Source of the DNA: Coraliomargarita algicola
GTDB taxonomy: Bacteria; Verrucomicrobiota; Verrucomicrobiia; Opitutales; Coraliomargaritaceae
Length of the DNA stretch: 64,000 nucleotides
Assembly (NCBI RefSeq): GCF_033878955.1
Contig: NZ_CP138858.1
Span: 1,240,001-1,304,000, forward strand
Direction of reading: 5' to 3'
The translations under genes were made by a program, and so were the position numbers. Below the pieces are notes generated by a model, which had not been told where the DNA came from, did not search any database, and saw only the letters and a list, made by a program, of their open reading frames with translations. Shown here one piece after another: positions 20,397 through 30,199 of this stretch. How positions within the stretch are numbered: the first letter of the stretch is position 1; each line of letters opens with the position of its first letter.

Positions 20397-22238
20397 TCAA
20401 CGATACGGCTCAATGCGAATTCCTTTTAAGCCGATCCCTTCTCCTTTAAGAAGACGCGGGGTGACCTGCAATTGATTGAGACCAGCATTCGGTATATTGA
20501 GCACTCCCAAGGTCACGCTCAAATTACGGTAACGCGGCGGGCCTGGCTGAAATGATTTCGTTGAATCGAAACCTGACTCAAAGGTCACGAATGTAATACT
20601 CTCGTCACCACAGGACAATACCCACTCGGAGCCAGCCGCGTCATTCTCGCTGGAATATTCGATACTCACCAAATAGTCGCCTGCTTCGAGGACATTGATA
20701 TCCCAGGTCGCTACGGCATCTTCAGAGCCCCATCGACCGATGAAATAATCATGTTTCCACTCACCGAATTTCTCCATCCAACGATAATCACTGTGCTTGC
20801 ACCCCTCGGTCGTCGCCATCTCAGCCAAAAGCGTCACAGGAGTGAGCCCATCGATTTGAGTCGCCGGATTGGTGACTTGCGCGGGCTGATCCAGAATCAG
20901 TTTTACGACTGAAATCAATGGCAGATCGCGACCGACCTTAGAGCCAAGGTTCAACTCCAAGATTGAGCCATCTTGTGTAAAATCGACTGCGGAAGCATCC
21001 CGTAGCAGCGAAGCTTGCACCACCTTTGCGCCGAGGTCCGCGATGCGCAGGACGCCCGCTTGAGGCCATTCGAAAACGTGCAAATAAAGTTCCTGCCCTT
21101 TGGTGGTGATATCTCCCCAGCTAAAACCCTGGTCGAATGGAGAAGCATCCGCCCCGTAGATCGCTTCACCATGTGCACGTATCCATTCGCCTGATTTCGT
21201 CAAACTTTCCACTGCTTGCTCGGGAAGTGAACCATCTCCCTTGGGCCCAACATTCAGCATATAAGAACCGCCGCGCGCAACGACTCGCACCAGTCGCTCG
21301 CAGATCGCCTTGGGCGATTTCCAATTCTGATCGTACCAGGCATATGACCAGGAATCGTTGGTAGTGTCCACCGTCTCCCAAGCGTCCACTTTCGGACGCA
21401 CAATCGGGATTTGCATATCCCCCAGCGAAACATAATCACCATAACCACCGCCAATACGACTGTTGATTAAACAGTCCGGCTGTAAGCCCTGAACCAAATC
21501 CACCAAGCGGGCGCTATACTCCTTTGGCATGTTCCCCGGGGTATCAAACCATATCAGCGCAATGGGACCATAATTAGTGAGCAGTTCAGCCACCTGCGGC
21601 ATCACCTTCTGCTCGAAGTAAATATTAAAATCATCCGGCGTATAACCTTTCGGACGCTCTCCTTTGTAATTACCACCATAAGGCTCGGTCCAATCCTGGT
21701 TCTGTGAATAATAAAAGCCAAGACGCATCCCTTCCGCCTGACAGGCGTCAGCGAGCTCTTTCATTAAATCACGATCGTAAGGGGTGGCCTTAGTGATTGT
21801 GAAATCGCTGACCTGCGAGTCAAACATCGCAAAGCCTTCATGATGCTTAGCGGTGATCACAATCGTTTTCATCCCCGCGGCTTTGGCCAGTTTGACTAGG
21901 CCCACGGCATCAAATTGGTCCGGGTTAAAATTCTTGGCGTAGTCCTTATATTCCTGCACGGGAATCTCTGCCATGTGCATAATCCACTCTCCGATGCCAT
22001 AATAAGTCTTACCATTCCAAACTCCCGCCATTTGCGAATACAGGCCCCAATGGATAAACATGGCATATTTATCTTCTGTGAACCATTTTAGGCTGGGGTG
22101 AGTGGCTTGAATTGAGAGTTTTTCTTCGCCCCACATTTCGTCCATACCCTGCTCTTTTTCAACAGCCGAGAGCGTGGATGCATTCAATAGCAGAGCCATC
22201 AGCAGTGCGCTCAAGCGAAGGTAAAACGTATCTTTCAT
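20397..22238 (-). CDS. exported GH29 alpha-L-fucosidase
   Basis: The start is placed at the second ATG of the frame (22238), since MKDTFYLRLSALLMALLLN forms a signal peptide; the ATG at 22250 would add four residues. The catalytic (beta/alpha)8 domain shows YAMFIHWGLYS, ITAKHHEGFAMF and the nucleophile in IALIWFDTPG, at about Asp232 from this start. The C-terminal 200 residues form a beta-rich domain that may bind sugar. GH29 enzymes retain configuration and release alpha-L-fucose from the non-reducing end. The enzyme lies between two sulfatase genes, which fits sequential desulfation and fucose removal. Subfamily A or B cannot be assigned from the sequence alone. Confidence 0.92.
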   Translation of the reverse strand: MKDTFYLRLSALLMALLLNASTLSAVEKEQGMDEMWGEEKLSIQATHPSLKWFTEDKYAMFIHWGLYSQMAGVWNGKTYYGIGEWIMHMAEIPVQEYKDYAKNFNPDQFDAVGLVKLAKAAGMKTIVITAKHHEGFAMFDSQVSDFTITKATPYDRDLMKELADACQAEGMRLGFYYSQNQDWTEPYGGNYKGERPKGYTPDDFNIYFEQKVMPQVAELLTNYGPIALIWFDTPGNMPKEYSARLVDLVQGLQPDCLINSRIGGGYGDYVSLGDMQIPIVRPKVDAWETVDTTNDSWSYAWYDQNWKSPKAICERLVRVVARGGSYMLNVGPKGDGSLPEQAVESLTKSGEWIRAHGEAIYGADASPFDQGFSWGDITTKGQELYLHVFEWPQAGVLRIADLGAKVVQASLLRDASAVDFTQDGSILELNLGSKVGRDLPLISVVKLILDQPAQVTNPATQIDGLTPVTLLAEMATTEGCKHSDYRWMEKFGEWKHDYFIGRWGSEDAVATWDINVLEAGDYLVSIEYSSENDAAGSEWVLSCGDESITFVTFESGFDSTKSFQPGPPRYRNLSVTLGVLNIPNAGLNQLQVTPRLLKGEGIGLKGIRIEPYR

Positions 22239-22331
22239 TATAGGTATCATTAGCAGATTAACAAGAATCCGCTAAGCATACATCAATTCCCGCAAGGCAC
22301 CTATAGCGCATTTAGGGGATAAAAGGCGTTT

Positions 22332-23795
22332 TTAGCGACCGCTTTTCCAAAGCTGGATCTGCTTCACATCATTCTTCGCAGTAGAACCTTCGGTGCTGCG
22401 TCCATGACTCACATCCGCTTCTAACTGTGCGAGCAAACGCTGAACCACTTCGGGCTGCGACTCATAGAGATTGGTGGTTTCACCGGGATCGTTCGCCAGG
22501 TCATAGAGTTGTGCGACGGGCGCACGGGAGCGCTTGGCCTGATCTTCCTTGGGACTGGTCCAACCACCCGATCCTCTCGCCAGCAAGAGCTTCCACTTCC
22601 CCATGCGATATCCAAAGTGCCCACTGATCGAATGATGAATCACGCCCTCGCGTGTGGATACAATCGGCTCCCCCTTTAGAGCGGGCAAAAAGCTGACGCT
22701 GTCCTCCGCGCCATCTGATGGAAGTTTTGTATCCAAAATGTCCGCACAGCTCGCAAAGAAGTCGGTCAGGCAGAGCAATTGATCCGAACGGCTCCCCGCT
22801 TGAACGACCTCCGGCCAACGCACAATGAACGGCACGCGATGCCCGCCCTCCCAGAGGTCAGCCTTCGAGCCGCGAAACTCCGCGCTCACCTGGTGCCCCT
22901 GTTGGGCCAGTGCAGGAATATTCGCCGCTTTGGAGCAGCCATTATCACTACTAAAAACCACCAAGGTATTGTCGGTCAGACCGTTGCGGTCGAGCGCGGC
23001 CAGGATTTCACCGAATCCGGCATCGGTCTGCATGACAAAATCCGCGTAGTCACCGAGCCCGCTTTTCCCTTTCCAGGCCTCGGTCGGCACAATCGGCGTG
23101 TGAGGGGAACCGTAGGGCACATAGAGAAAGAAGGGTTGCCCGTCATCGTCCTGAGCGCGTGCATCGATGTATTCGACAGCTTTTTGGGTGAGACGCGGCA
23201 ACATGTGAATTTCATCTTCATGTGCAATGACAGTGTCGTTCTCAATCACTCCCTTCATATCGCCGGCATGATGGAAACCATGATAGTAATCAAAACCGCG
23301 ATCCACCGGGCCATCCGGAATGGTACTGCCGACCGGTGCCAGGGTATGGCGCCCCTTGCGCTGGATGGGCTTCTGCGTTTCGGGGTCCAGATAGAGGAAG
23401 TTCAAGTGCCATTTGCCAACCATGGCCGTATGATAGCCCTGCGCTTTCAAGAAGCTGGCCACGGTCGGGCGCTCTGGAGCAATCAAGCAGGGCTCAAAGC
23501 CTTGAACCACTCCTCGCTGTAAGCTGGTGCGCCAACTGTAGCGTCCGGTCAACAAACCGTAGCGCGTGGGCGTGCAGACGGAAGAGCCAGAGTGTGCATC
23601 GGTGAAAATCATCCCCTCACGTCCGAGACGGTCAATTGAAGGCGTCGGAATTTTCCCGTGTTCAGGGTTGAGGATCTGCACGTCTCCATAGCCCAAGTCG
23701 TCGCAAAGCACAAAGACGATATTTGGTTGAGCCGCCCCCGATAAGTTCGCAACAACCGTTAAGCATAGAATAGAAATGAGGCACTTGAATCGCAT
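22332..23795 (-). CDS. exported type I (S1) sulfatase
   Basis: This is a 487-residue sulfatase with a signal peptide (KCLISILCLTVVANLSGA). Motifs in order are FVLCDDLGYGD, CTPTR with Cys74, VGKWHLN, FSSDNGCSK and WEGGHRVPF. It resembles the sulfatase at 58757 in several matching segments (GYGDVQ.LNPEHGKIPTP, SSVCTPTRYG), so the two are paralogues. It is 81 bp upstream of the GH29 gene in the same direction and 46 bp from the GH43-like gene, so these probably form one operon. The matching segment LNPEHGKIPTP is an unusual loop absent from the other sulfatases in the window. Confidence 0.9.
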   Translation of the reverse strand: MRFKCLISILCLTVVANLSGAAQPNIVFVLCDDLGYGDVQILNPEHGKIPTPSIDRLGREGMIFTDAHSGSSVCTPTRYGLLTGRYSWRTSLQRGVVQGFEPCLIAPERPTVASFLKAQGYHTAMVGKWHLNFLYLDPETQKPIQRKGRHTLAPVGSTIPDGPVDRGFDYYHGFHHAGDMKGVIENDTVIAHEDEIHMLPRLTQKAVEYIDARAQDDDGQPFFLYVPYGSPHTPIVPTEAWKGKSGLGDYADFVMQTDAGFGEILAALDRNGLTDNTLVVFSSDNGCSKAANIPALAQQGHQVSAEFRGSKADLWEGGHRVPFIVRWPEVVQAGSRSDQLLCLTDFFASCADILDTKLPSDGAEDSVSFLPALKGEPIVSTREGVIHHSISGHFGYRMGKWKLLLARGSGGWTSPKEDQAKRSRAPVAQLYDLANDPGETTNLYESQPEVVQRLLAQLEADVSHGRSTEGSTAKNDVKQIQLWKSGR

Positions 23796-23841
23796 GATTT
23801 ATTTGAAATGCAGACTGACTTGATCGAGGATGGGCTTAGTT

Positions 23842-24852
23842 TTACTGGGAGCTTTGCACAACCTGCTTCATGGTGCCATCCGCATTAAATGTGACCGGAT
23901 CAAAACAGATGGAGCGGTTCGTAACCTTTCCTCCGGACAGATCCGCGTTGTGATAAAACAAATACCACTGACCTTTATAGGCCACAACGGATCCGTGCGT
24001 GGTGAGAGAACTGGTCTTGTCCAAGAGGATGCCTTTGTGCTCCCACGGGCCCATCGGATGCTCGCTCATGGCATAGCGCATCTGATGCCCACGCGGCGTA
24101 TTATCGGGATAAATCATGTAGTAGATCCCCTCGCGCTTAAACACAAATGCACCTTCGCGGAAATCCTCGAGCCCATGCATGCGCATGGAGGGCCCTTCGA
24201 CTTCCACCATGTTCGCTTTCAACTTGGCAACCAGTGGCTCTCCAAATCCCCCGTAGTAAAGGTAGGCCTGACCATCCTCGTCAATGAAGACGCAAGGATC
24301 AATATGGGGTTCCAGCCCCTCGATGTATCCTTGCACCTTAAAACCGGAAGCTGGGCTTTGACTGGTGGCGATGCCAATTTTCCAGCTGTCCCGCGCATTC
24401 GGCCCGGTCGGGTGTGGGAAATAAAAATAATAGGTCCCCTCTTTATACGCACAATCAGGTGCCCACATATAGCCTCCGCCCTTTCGGCCCCAGTCCACAT
24501 CACGGGAATGCAGAATCTCTCCATGATCCGTCCAGTGGACCATGTCATCGGTCGAAAAGACATGATAGCCATCCATCTTTTGATAGCCCCGACCACCCGC
24601 CACATCGGTGGAAGGATACACATACAATCGCCCATCCTCCCAAACATGTGCCGAAGGATCAGCCGTATACATGTGCCGAATGAATGGATTTGCGGCCCGC
24701 GGCGCACTGAGTCCGCTAGCCGCACTAGCCGCGCTAGCCGCAGTAGCCGCGCTAGCCGCAGTAGCCGCACTGGTGACCGCCAATTGCCCGAACGTGGACA
24801 GCGCCAGTAATCCACTGACAGAAAGCAGAGCGAGGGTATTGAGTCGAGACAT
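23842..24852 (-). CDS. exported GH43-like glycoside hydrolase
   Basis: The 336-residue product has a signal peptide, then a low-complexity Ala-Ala-Ser/Thr linker encoded by a tandem repeat, then a five-bladed propeller of the GH43 kind. The three expected acidic residues are seen in order: catalytic base in TADPSAHVWEDGR, the pKa modulator in HIDPCVFIDEDG, and the acid glutamate in FREGAFVFKREG. GH43 members usually remove xylose, arabinose or galactose by inversion. It shares the blade pattern DGQAYLYYGG with the second GH43-like gene at 26181. It is transcribed just upstream of a sulfatase. The exact specificity is open. Confidence 0.82.
   Translation of the reverse strand: MSRLNTLALLSVSGLLALSTFGQLAVTSAATAASAATAASAASAASGLSAPRAANPFIRHMYTADPSAHVWEDGRLYVYPSTDVAGGRGYQKMDGYHVFSTDDMVHWTDHGEILHSRDVDWGRKGGGYMWAPDCAYKEGTYYFYFPHPTGPNARDSWKIGIATSQSPASGFKVQGYIEGLEPHIDPCVFIDEDGQAYLYYGGFGEPLVAKLKANMVEVEGPSMRMHGLEDFREGAFVFKREGIYYMIYPDNTPRGHQMRYAMSEHPMGPWEHKGILLDKTSSLTTHGSVVAYKGQWYLFYHNADLSGGKVTNRSICFDPVTFNADGTMKQVVQSSQ
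24716..24769 (-). repeat. six tandem 9-bp units encoding an Ala-Ala-Ser/Thr linker
   Basis: Six copies of CTAGCCGCA or its one- or two-base variants (CTAGCCGCG, GTAGCCGCA, GTAGCCGCG) lie in phase with the reading frame of the GH43-like gene. Loss or gain of a unit keeps the frame and only changes linker length. It may therefore vary between strains by replication slippage. Confidence 0.85.
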
Positions 24853-25034
24853 AGTCGTGCGGTCGAGGGATATTGCAAGTAACAGAACTGCCGAAGCGAC
24901 GGGAACTGAAAGATACAGAATACCAGATAATCACGGTTTCAACATCACGTGAATACGCCACCTCTCAGCGACAGCAGTCGACGTCACAACGTGCAGATAC
25001 GCTCTTGAGGCGGCTGATCCTAAACAACACAAAA

Positions 25035-25064
25035 AATCCGGCGCTCACAATGGAACGCCGGATT
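25035..25064 (-). terminator. rho-independent terminator of the PEP-CTERM gene
   Basis: A 9-bp stem (25035-25043 pairs with 25056-25064) is followed on the minus strand by T6. It lies just after the corrected end of the gene at 25123. Confidence 0.85.
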
Positions 25065-25122
25065 CAATTAAAAATGAAAGCATGAGCTGTATTGACCGCA
25101 ACATGCCCACTGATGTTGCCAA

Positions 25123-25970
25123 TTAACGACGACGCATAATGACCGCAGTCAATGCAAGCATACCTCCTAGAAGTGCGTAGGTGCCAGGCTCGGGATCAAA
25201 ACCAGATCAATGCCAGTCGCAGTATAAACCACATCAGCAGTCAAGCTGCCGAAGCCGGAAATACTCTCAGCAAATTCCGTCGCATCTGCGAGGTCGCTAT
25301 ACGAAAATAAACTAATGGTTCCCGCACCGCCGGTATAGGACGAGCCATCAATGACAAGGCCCGCTCCGGAAACAATCGTCATGGTAGTAATACTATCAAT
25401 CGTATCGACCCCCGTCATGCCCAACGTGAAACCGAAAGTAGAAAAGGCATTGGCATTCAGTGCTCCAGCCACCTCGACGGATGCCGTATCTCCTTCAATC
25501 GCAAAAGTAGACGCGGCCAACGTGCCCACGGAGATGCCATCGGTAGTCAAACTCCCTCCGGAAATGGTATAAGAAGCTGAATCACTACCCACCATAAACA
25601 GGCTATCGTCGACGTCGACACTGCCTCCAATCTGATACACAGTGCCTGAACCCGCAGCACCCATATTTATATTTCCTGACACATTCAAACTAGCGCCTGA
25701 AAGGATATTCAAAATGTGCCCGCCTCGAATTTGAAGTCCTGCCTTAACGGCTCCATTCAATGAGCCCGCATCACCGGACAGGTTTGTAGTGCTGTCACCA
25801 TTATCCCCTTGCAAAATTGTATTCGTTCCGCCTCCGGCGTTCCAATTGCTCGCATTCAACCAATCGTTATCCACAGGATTCGCTTTCCAATCATCGGAAG
25901 CGTGCGAGTTAGACAAGGAAGCCAGCAAGCCAAAGGCTGCCAGCGAAGAGAGCATACTAATAGTATTCAT
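25123..25970 (-). pseudogene. PEP-CTERM protein with its sorting signal frameshifted
   Basis: The reading frame has a signal peptide (LSSLAAFGLLASLSNSHAS) followed by a Gly/Ser/Thr-rich region that looks like an autotransporter-type beta-helix (GNINMGAAGSGTVYQIGG). The frame stops at 25167 after VLIPSLAPTHF. Adding one G at 25190-25191 restores VLIPEPGTYALLGGMLALT, then AVIMRRR and a TAA at 25123: a textbook PEP-CTERM signal. A terminator follows the restored stop. So a one-base loss falls inside the PEP motif and would abolish exosortase sorting. As it stands the gene encodes a secreted protein without anchor. It follows a GH43-like gene and belongs to the extracellular-matrix class. Confidence 0.75.
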
Positions 25971-26054
25971 AAATTTATATAGAGTGATTAAAGGGCGAGC
26001 GAATTATCAATTCTAACTATACAAAAATGATAGCAGGATGAACATCCGAAGGTC

Positions 26055-26064
26055 ATTACGTATA
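26055..26064. promoter_or_regulatory. ACGTA-type site ATTACGTATA, candidate operator
   Basis: It contains the palindrome TACGTA and lies about 85 bp upstream of the PEP-CTERM start at 25970. The gap 25971-26180 shows no gene. Confidence 0.25.
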
Positions 26065-26180
26065 CGCATGATTTCCCGGATCCTTCACTCGTGGGATGTG
26101 TCACCCCGGACTCAGCAGTGATCACTGCGCTCACAATGCATGTGCCCAAGTTCAGTGGCATGCCCCTGCGAAGCTCTATG

Positions 26181-27149
26181 CTATTTCGCTCGTCTTTTCT
26201 TCGGAGCGCCCACTGCCACGCCTTCGTCTAAGGTATAAACTACTGGCTCGATCGTTCCGTCCGAACGAAATGTGATAGGCTCGAAACAAACAGAACGTCG
26301 GCAATGACTCCCCTCGTTCACATCCCCCCGATGGTAAAAGAGATACCACTGCCTCTCAAACTCAATCACAGAGGTATGGTTCGGTGAATAAGGCGAGTTG
26401 GGCGCAAGCTCACCGATCAATTCAGCATATTGCGGCAAGGGGGAATCCGACATCCAATATTTCGTCACCCGCCCCACGCGTGCACTGAAGTAATATTTCC
26501 CATCGCGCTTAAACACGTGAACGGCTTCATTGACTTCTTCTTTGCTCAAGCGCACCCAGGGGCCGTCGAGCTCTACCATGTTGTCCTTCAGCTTGGCACC
26601 CATGATGTGTCTGCCGGGCTCACCGATATCGTGCCAGTGATCATTGCCGTAGATGTAGGCTTGGCCGTCGTCATCGACAAAGACCGTGGGGTCAAAAATC
26701 CGGGTGATTGGCTGACTGGTCGCCGCTTCCCAGGGGCCGATCGGCGAACGGCTTTTCGCAACCCCAATCTCATTCACGTTTCCGGGAAAATACCAATAGA
26801 ACCAGCCATCTTTATAGGCCGCATCCGGGGCATTCATATTCGACCGAAAGTGCTCAAAGCCCGGATCGAGTTGCGGGTCCAAGACCACGCCGTGATTGAC
26901 CCAGTGCTTCATGTCGGAACTCTCCAGAATCACATAATCCTTCATCGACTCGTAATTCTTCGCGTCAGGCTGGTCATGCGAGCAATAGACATACACCTTG
27001 CCATCAAACACTTCGGCTGCGGGGTCCGCCGCATAGGCGAAACCGGGATCCGTCTTTCTTAAAATGGGATTTCCCGCCCACAAGCCAGCGGTGCATACAC
27101 TAAACAGGCTGAGTGCCAACAGTCGGCTGAATCGACGTTTGCGCATCAT
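26181..27149 (-). CDS. exported GH43-like glycoside hydrolase
   Basis: The start is set at the ATG at 27149 (MMRKRRFSRLLALSLFSVCT), which gives a basic-hydrophobic signal peptide; the frame is open further upstream to 27176. GH43-type residues are AADPAAEVFDGKVYVY, IFDPTVFVDDDGQAYIYGN and NEAVHVFKRDGKYYF. The C-terminus is basic (PKKRRAK). It follows the sulfatase at 27266 by 116 bp and is itself followed by the broken PEP-CTERM gene. It shares fold and blade motifs with the GH43-like gene at 23842 and may be its paralogue. Substrate is unknown. Confidence 0.82.
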   Translation of the reverse strand: MMRKRRFSRLLALSLFSVCTAGLWAGNPILRKTDPGFAYAADPAAEVFDGKVYVYCSHDQPDAKNYESMKDYVILESSDMKHWVNHGVVLDPQLDPGFEHFRSNMNAPDAAYKDGWFYWYFPGNVNEIGVAKSRSPIGPWEAATSQPITRIFDPTVFVDDDGQAYIYGNDHWHDIGEPGRHIMGAKLKDNMVELDGPWVRLSKEEVNEAVHVFKRDGKYYFSARVGRVTKYWMSDSPLPQYAELIGELAPNSPYSPNHTSVIEFERQWYLFYHRGDVNEGSHCRRSVCFEPITFRSDGTIEPVVYTLDEGVAVGAPKKRRAK

Positions 27150-27265
27150 TTTTTCAATATAGATTAAGCCGTTCATTTATGTTTATGGAGAATCAAAATA
27201 TGGATCCTTTCCTGCCGTCAGAGCTCAGCCTAAATATAAAGTCAGATCGATCAATTCGACTGCGT

Positions 27266-28807
27266 CTACTGCCGAAGCCCATCGGCCGCCATCAGCTCCT
27301 GCAGTTGCAGGGCCATGGCCCGCGCCTTCTCCGGATGAGTGCTCACCAGGTTATTTTGCTCTGAAGGATCGTCTGCCAAGTTATATAAGCGCTCCGGTTC
27401 CGCCGGGCCGACCCAGGATTTCGCCGTTGCTGTAATATACTTCCATTGTCCGACACGCAAAGCACGCGCATCGTTCGGAGCCTCCTCCAGCATGAAGGGC
27501 AAGCCCTGCGTATCCTTGCCCAGAAATGCATCCAGTGTATTACGGCTGTCAGGCGCGGCATCTTCCGCAAGATCCAGTCCGAGCAGCGCAGCGAAGGAGG
27601 CGATTAAGTCGATTTGGTTGACTAAGGCATCGGAGCTGCCGGGCTGAATCCGGGCGGGCCAGCGCACGATGAATGGCACGCGCGTGCCACCTTCATAGAT
27701 CTGATACTTACCACCACGATAGACCCCGGATCCATCATGCCCACGGTCCAACTCGCCCAGCGATTTATTAATTCGAGTCCCGTCGGCATAGCCGTCATCG
27801 TAGACGGGACCGTTATCGCTGGAGAAAATTACAATCGTGTTTTCGCTCAGGCCATGCGCTTCCAAGGCTTTCATGATCTCCCCAGTGGTCCAATCAAACT
27901 GCACCATCGCATCACCACGATAGCCAAGCTCCGTCTTGCCCTGAAAACGGGGATGCGGCGCACGGGGCACATGAACATCCTGCGATGCAAAATAGAGAAA
28001 GAAGGGCTGATCCTTGTGCGCGGCTATGTATTGTTTGGCCTGATCCACAAAGACATCAGCCATGGTTTCATCATCCCAGAGTGCTGCTTTTCCGCCCGCC
28101 ATAAAGCCGATGCGCCCGATACCGTTGATCACGGAGTTGTTATGGCCATGTGTGCTGCGGTAATAAGTCATCGCGGCCTTGTCCTTTCTTCCGTCCGGAT
28201 AGCGAGTGCTCCCCGGACGGTTCACTTCTCGTGGCGATTTGCCCACATAGAGTGGATTCTCGGGATCCAGATTGAGCACGTAATGCCCGTCCAAATACAC
28301 ACAGGGCACACGGTCATTGGTCGACGGCAGTAGGAAGGAATGATCGAATCCGAGCTCTAAAGGGCCCGGCTTGACTGCTCCATTCCAATCCACGGGTGTC
28401 CCCTCCGCACCAATCCCCAGGTGCCACTTTCCGATGACCGCCGTCTCATAGCCGGCTTGCTTAAATAGCTTCGGCAGCGTCAAAATATCCGTAGGAATAC
28501 TGAGTGGCGCATTGGGCGGAAGAATCGCGACACCATGACGAAAGCCATGAACTCCCGTGAGCAAGGAGTAGCGTGAGGGCGTGCAAGTGGCCGCCGCGCA
28601 GTGACCATCGGTAAAGCGTAAGCCCTCCTGCGCGAGCTGATCGATGTTGGGCGTAGGAATCATGGTGGAACCATAGGCGCCCACATCGCCATAACCGACA
28701 TCGTCGCCATAAATGATCACGACATTGGGCGGCTGATTCGACGCGGCTGTAAGCCAAACAGATGAGCCGAAGAGGCAAGTGATCAAAATGCACACGTATT
28801 TATTCAT
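27266..28807 (-). CDS. exported type I (S1) sulfatase
   Basis: This is a 513-residue sulfatase with a signal peptide (MNKYVCILITCLFGSSVWL, cleavage near AAS). Motifs are IIYGDDVGYGD, CTPSR with Cys75, IGKWHLG, FSSDNGP and YEGGTRVPF. A long central insertion (residues about 165-250, with PREVNRPGSTRYPDGRKDK) distinguishes it from the shorter sulfatases of the locus. Its start is 5 bases from the stop of the gene at 28812, so they are cotranscribed. It probably acts on a bulkier sulfated substrate, which is only a suggestion from the insert. Confidence 0.9.
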   Translation of the reverse strand: MNKYVCILITCLFGSSVWLTAASNQPPNVVIIYGDDVGYGDVGAYGSTMIPTPNIDQLAQEGLRFTDGHCAAATCTPSRYSLLTGVHGFRHGVAILPPNAPLSIPTDILTLPKLFKQAGYETAVIGKWHLGIGAEGTPVDWNGAVKPGPLELGFDHSFLLPSTNDRVPCVYLDGHYVLNLDPENPLYVGKSPREVNRPGSTRYPDGRKDKAAMTYYRSTHGHNNSVINGIGRIGFMAGGKAALWDDETMADVFVDQAKQYIAAHKDQPFFLYFASQDVHVPRAPHPRFQGKTELGYRGDAMVQFDWTTGEIMKALEAHGLSENTIVIFSSDNGPVYDDGYADGTRINKSLGELDRGHDGSGVYRGGKYQIYEGGTRVPFIVRWPARIQPGSSDALVNQIDLIASFAALLGLDLAEDAAPDSRNTLDAFLGKDTQGLPFMLEEAPNDARALRVGQWKYITATAKSWVGPAEPERLYNLADDPSEQNNLVSTHPEKARAMALQLQELMAADGLRQ

Positions 28808-28811
28808 AGGA

Positions 28812-30197
28812 CTATTCGGCTTTGTATTTAGGATTCATTTCAGTCGGCACGGGGGCTCCGGTTTGCGCACGCCACTCTTTGAGCAGTGCATGCAGCCGAG
28901 CCGCCTGCTCCGGATACTTTGTTGCCAGATTGGAACGCTCGCCGACATCCGCTTCCAAATCATAGAGCTCCAAGCGGCCATCTTCAAAATACTCATGCAG
29001 CTTCCACTTCCCCATACGCACAACGGATCCCGGTCGTGTGCGAAAGAGCGGATCGTGGGCATCGTCATTGTTGGAATATTTTTGCAAATAAATCGGAAAA
29101 TGCCAAAACAGCGCACGCTTCGGAAAGCCTTCTTTTTGATCGAGCAAGGGCCATAGACTCTGGCCGTCCAATTGCTTGCCTGACGGAACGGGTAAGCCGG
29201 CGGCTTCCAGGAAGGTGGGATAAAAATCGATGCCGCTCACCGGCACCTCGCAGATCGAATTTGCTTCGATTCGGCCCTTCCAACTCACAACGACTGGCAC
29301 CCGTATGCCGCCTTCAAAATACGAGCCTTTGCCCGAGCGATAGGGTTCTTGGCTGGAGAATTTATAGACACCGCCGTTATCCGAACTAAAGACGATCAAG
29401 GTGTGTTCGCGCAATCCGAGTGCATCCAGCGCATCCAGAATTCGGCCGATGCCCGCGTCCATCTTTTCCACCATCGATGCATAGGTTGCGTTGAGGCCGG
29501 TGTCCGCATACGAGTCGGTCAGTTCCTTCACGGGCTGAAGCGGTGTGTGCACCGAGTAAAAAGCCATGTGCATGAAGAAGGGCGCATTCCCCTGTTCGCG
29601 CATAAATCGGATGGCTTGATCCGCATAGATATCCACGCGATGGGTTCCTTTGGGATACGCTTGATCGTAGCGCTTCATGGAGCCCTGCTTAAAAGGCACA
29701 AAATATCCGCCTGCTGGGGTGCCGGTATCATCGCCTCCGATATTGATGTCGATCCCCTGTTCGAGCGGATCTTTGCCAACATGCCACTTGCCTAAGTGGA
29801 TCGTCTTATAACCAGCCGCCTTCAAGGCCGCTGGTAGCGTCAAGTTGTCCGAGGCCAAGTGCAGTGTATTGGGTATCGGGATGAGTTTGCGATCTTTCGC
29901 ATTCCCACGCTCCGAACTATTGACCGTATACACTCCATGGCGCGGTCCGGTCTGACCACTCAACACACAGGCGCGACTCGGCGCACAATTTGCCGCCGGC
30001 GCATAGCCCTCGGTAAAAAGCATCCCTTCCGAACGCAGCCGATCGATATTCGGTGTTTTGTATTTGGAATTATTAAAACCGACATCCATCACGCCGAGAT
30101 CATCGGCATTGATATAGAGTATATTCGGCAAGCCCTCCGCCTGTGAAAACGATGCCAGTGCCAACAGAAATACGATATAAGCGCACAGAATCTTCAT
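28812..30197 (-). CDS. exported type I (S1) sulfatase
   Basis: This is a 461-residue sulfatase with a signal peptide (ILCAYIVFLLALASFSQA). Motifs are YINADDLGVMD, CAPSR with Cys71, LGKWHVG, FSSDNGG and FEGGIRVPV. The stop of the next upstream sulfatase (30200) is only two bases from this start and the downstream gene begins four bases after its stop, so three sulfatases are translated in a tight row. The C-terminal 30 residues after EWRAQTGAPVP are an ordinary tail. Confidence 0.9.
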   Translation of the reverse strand: MKILCAYIVFLLALASFSQAEGLPNILYINADDLGVMDVGFNNSKYKTPNIDRLRSEGMLFTEGYAPAANCAPSRACVLSGQTGPRHGVYTVNSSERGNAKDRKLIPIPNTLHLASDNLTLPAALKAAGYKTIHLGKWHVGKDPLEQGIDINIGGDDTGTPAGGYFVPFKQGSMKRYDQAYPKGTHRVDIYADQAIRFMREQGNAPFFMHMAFYSVHTPLQPVKELTDSYADTGLNATYASMVEKMDAGIGRILDALDALGLREHTLIVFSSDNGGVYKFSSQEPYRSGKGSYFEGGIRVPVVVSWKGRIEANSICEVPVSGIDFYPTFLEAAGLPVPSGKQLDGQSLWPLLDQKEGFPKRALFWHFPIYLQKYSNNDDAHDPLFRTRPGSVVRMGKWKLHEYFEDGRLELYDLEADVGERSNLATKYPEQAARLHALLKEWRAQTGAPVPTEMNPKYKAE

Positions 30198-30199
30198 AC

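Noticed and set aside
22779..23522. 247-codon open frame opposite to the sulfatase at 22332
   Set aside because: The same antisense effect; no independent evidence for coding.
23830..24810. 326-codon open frame opposite to the GH43-like gene
   Set aside because: It covers the sense gene almost completely and contains translated low-complexity repeats; the sense gene has all family motifs.
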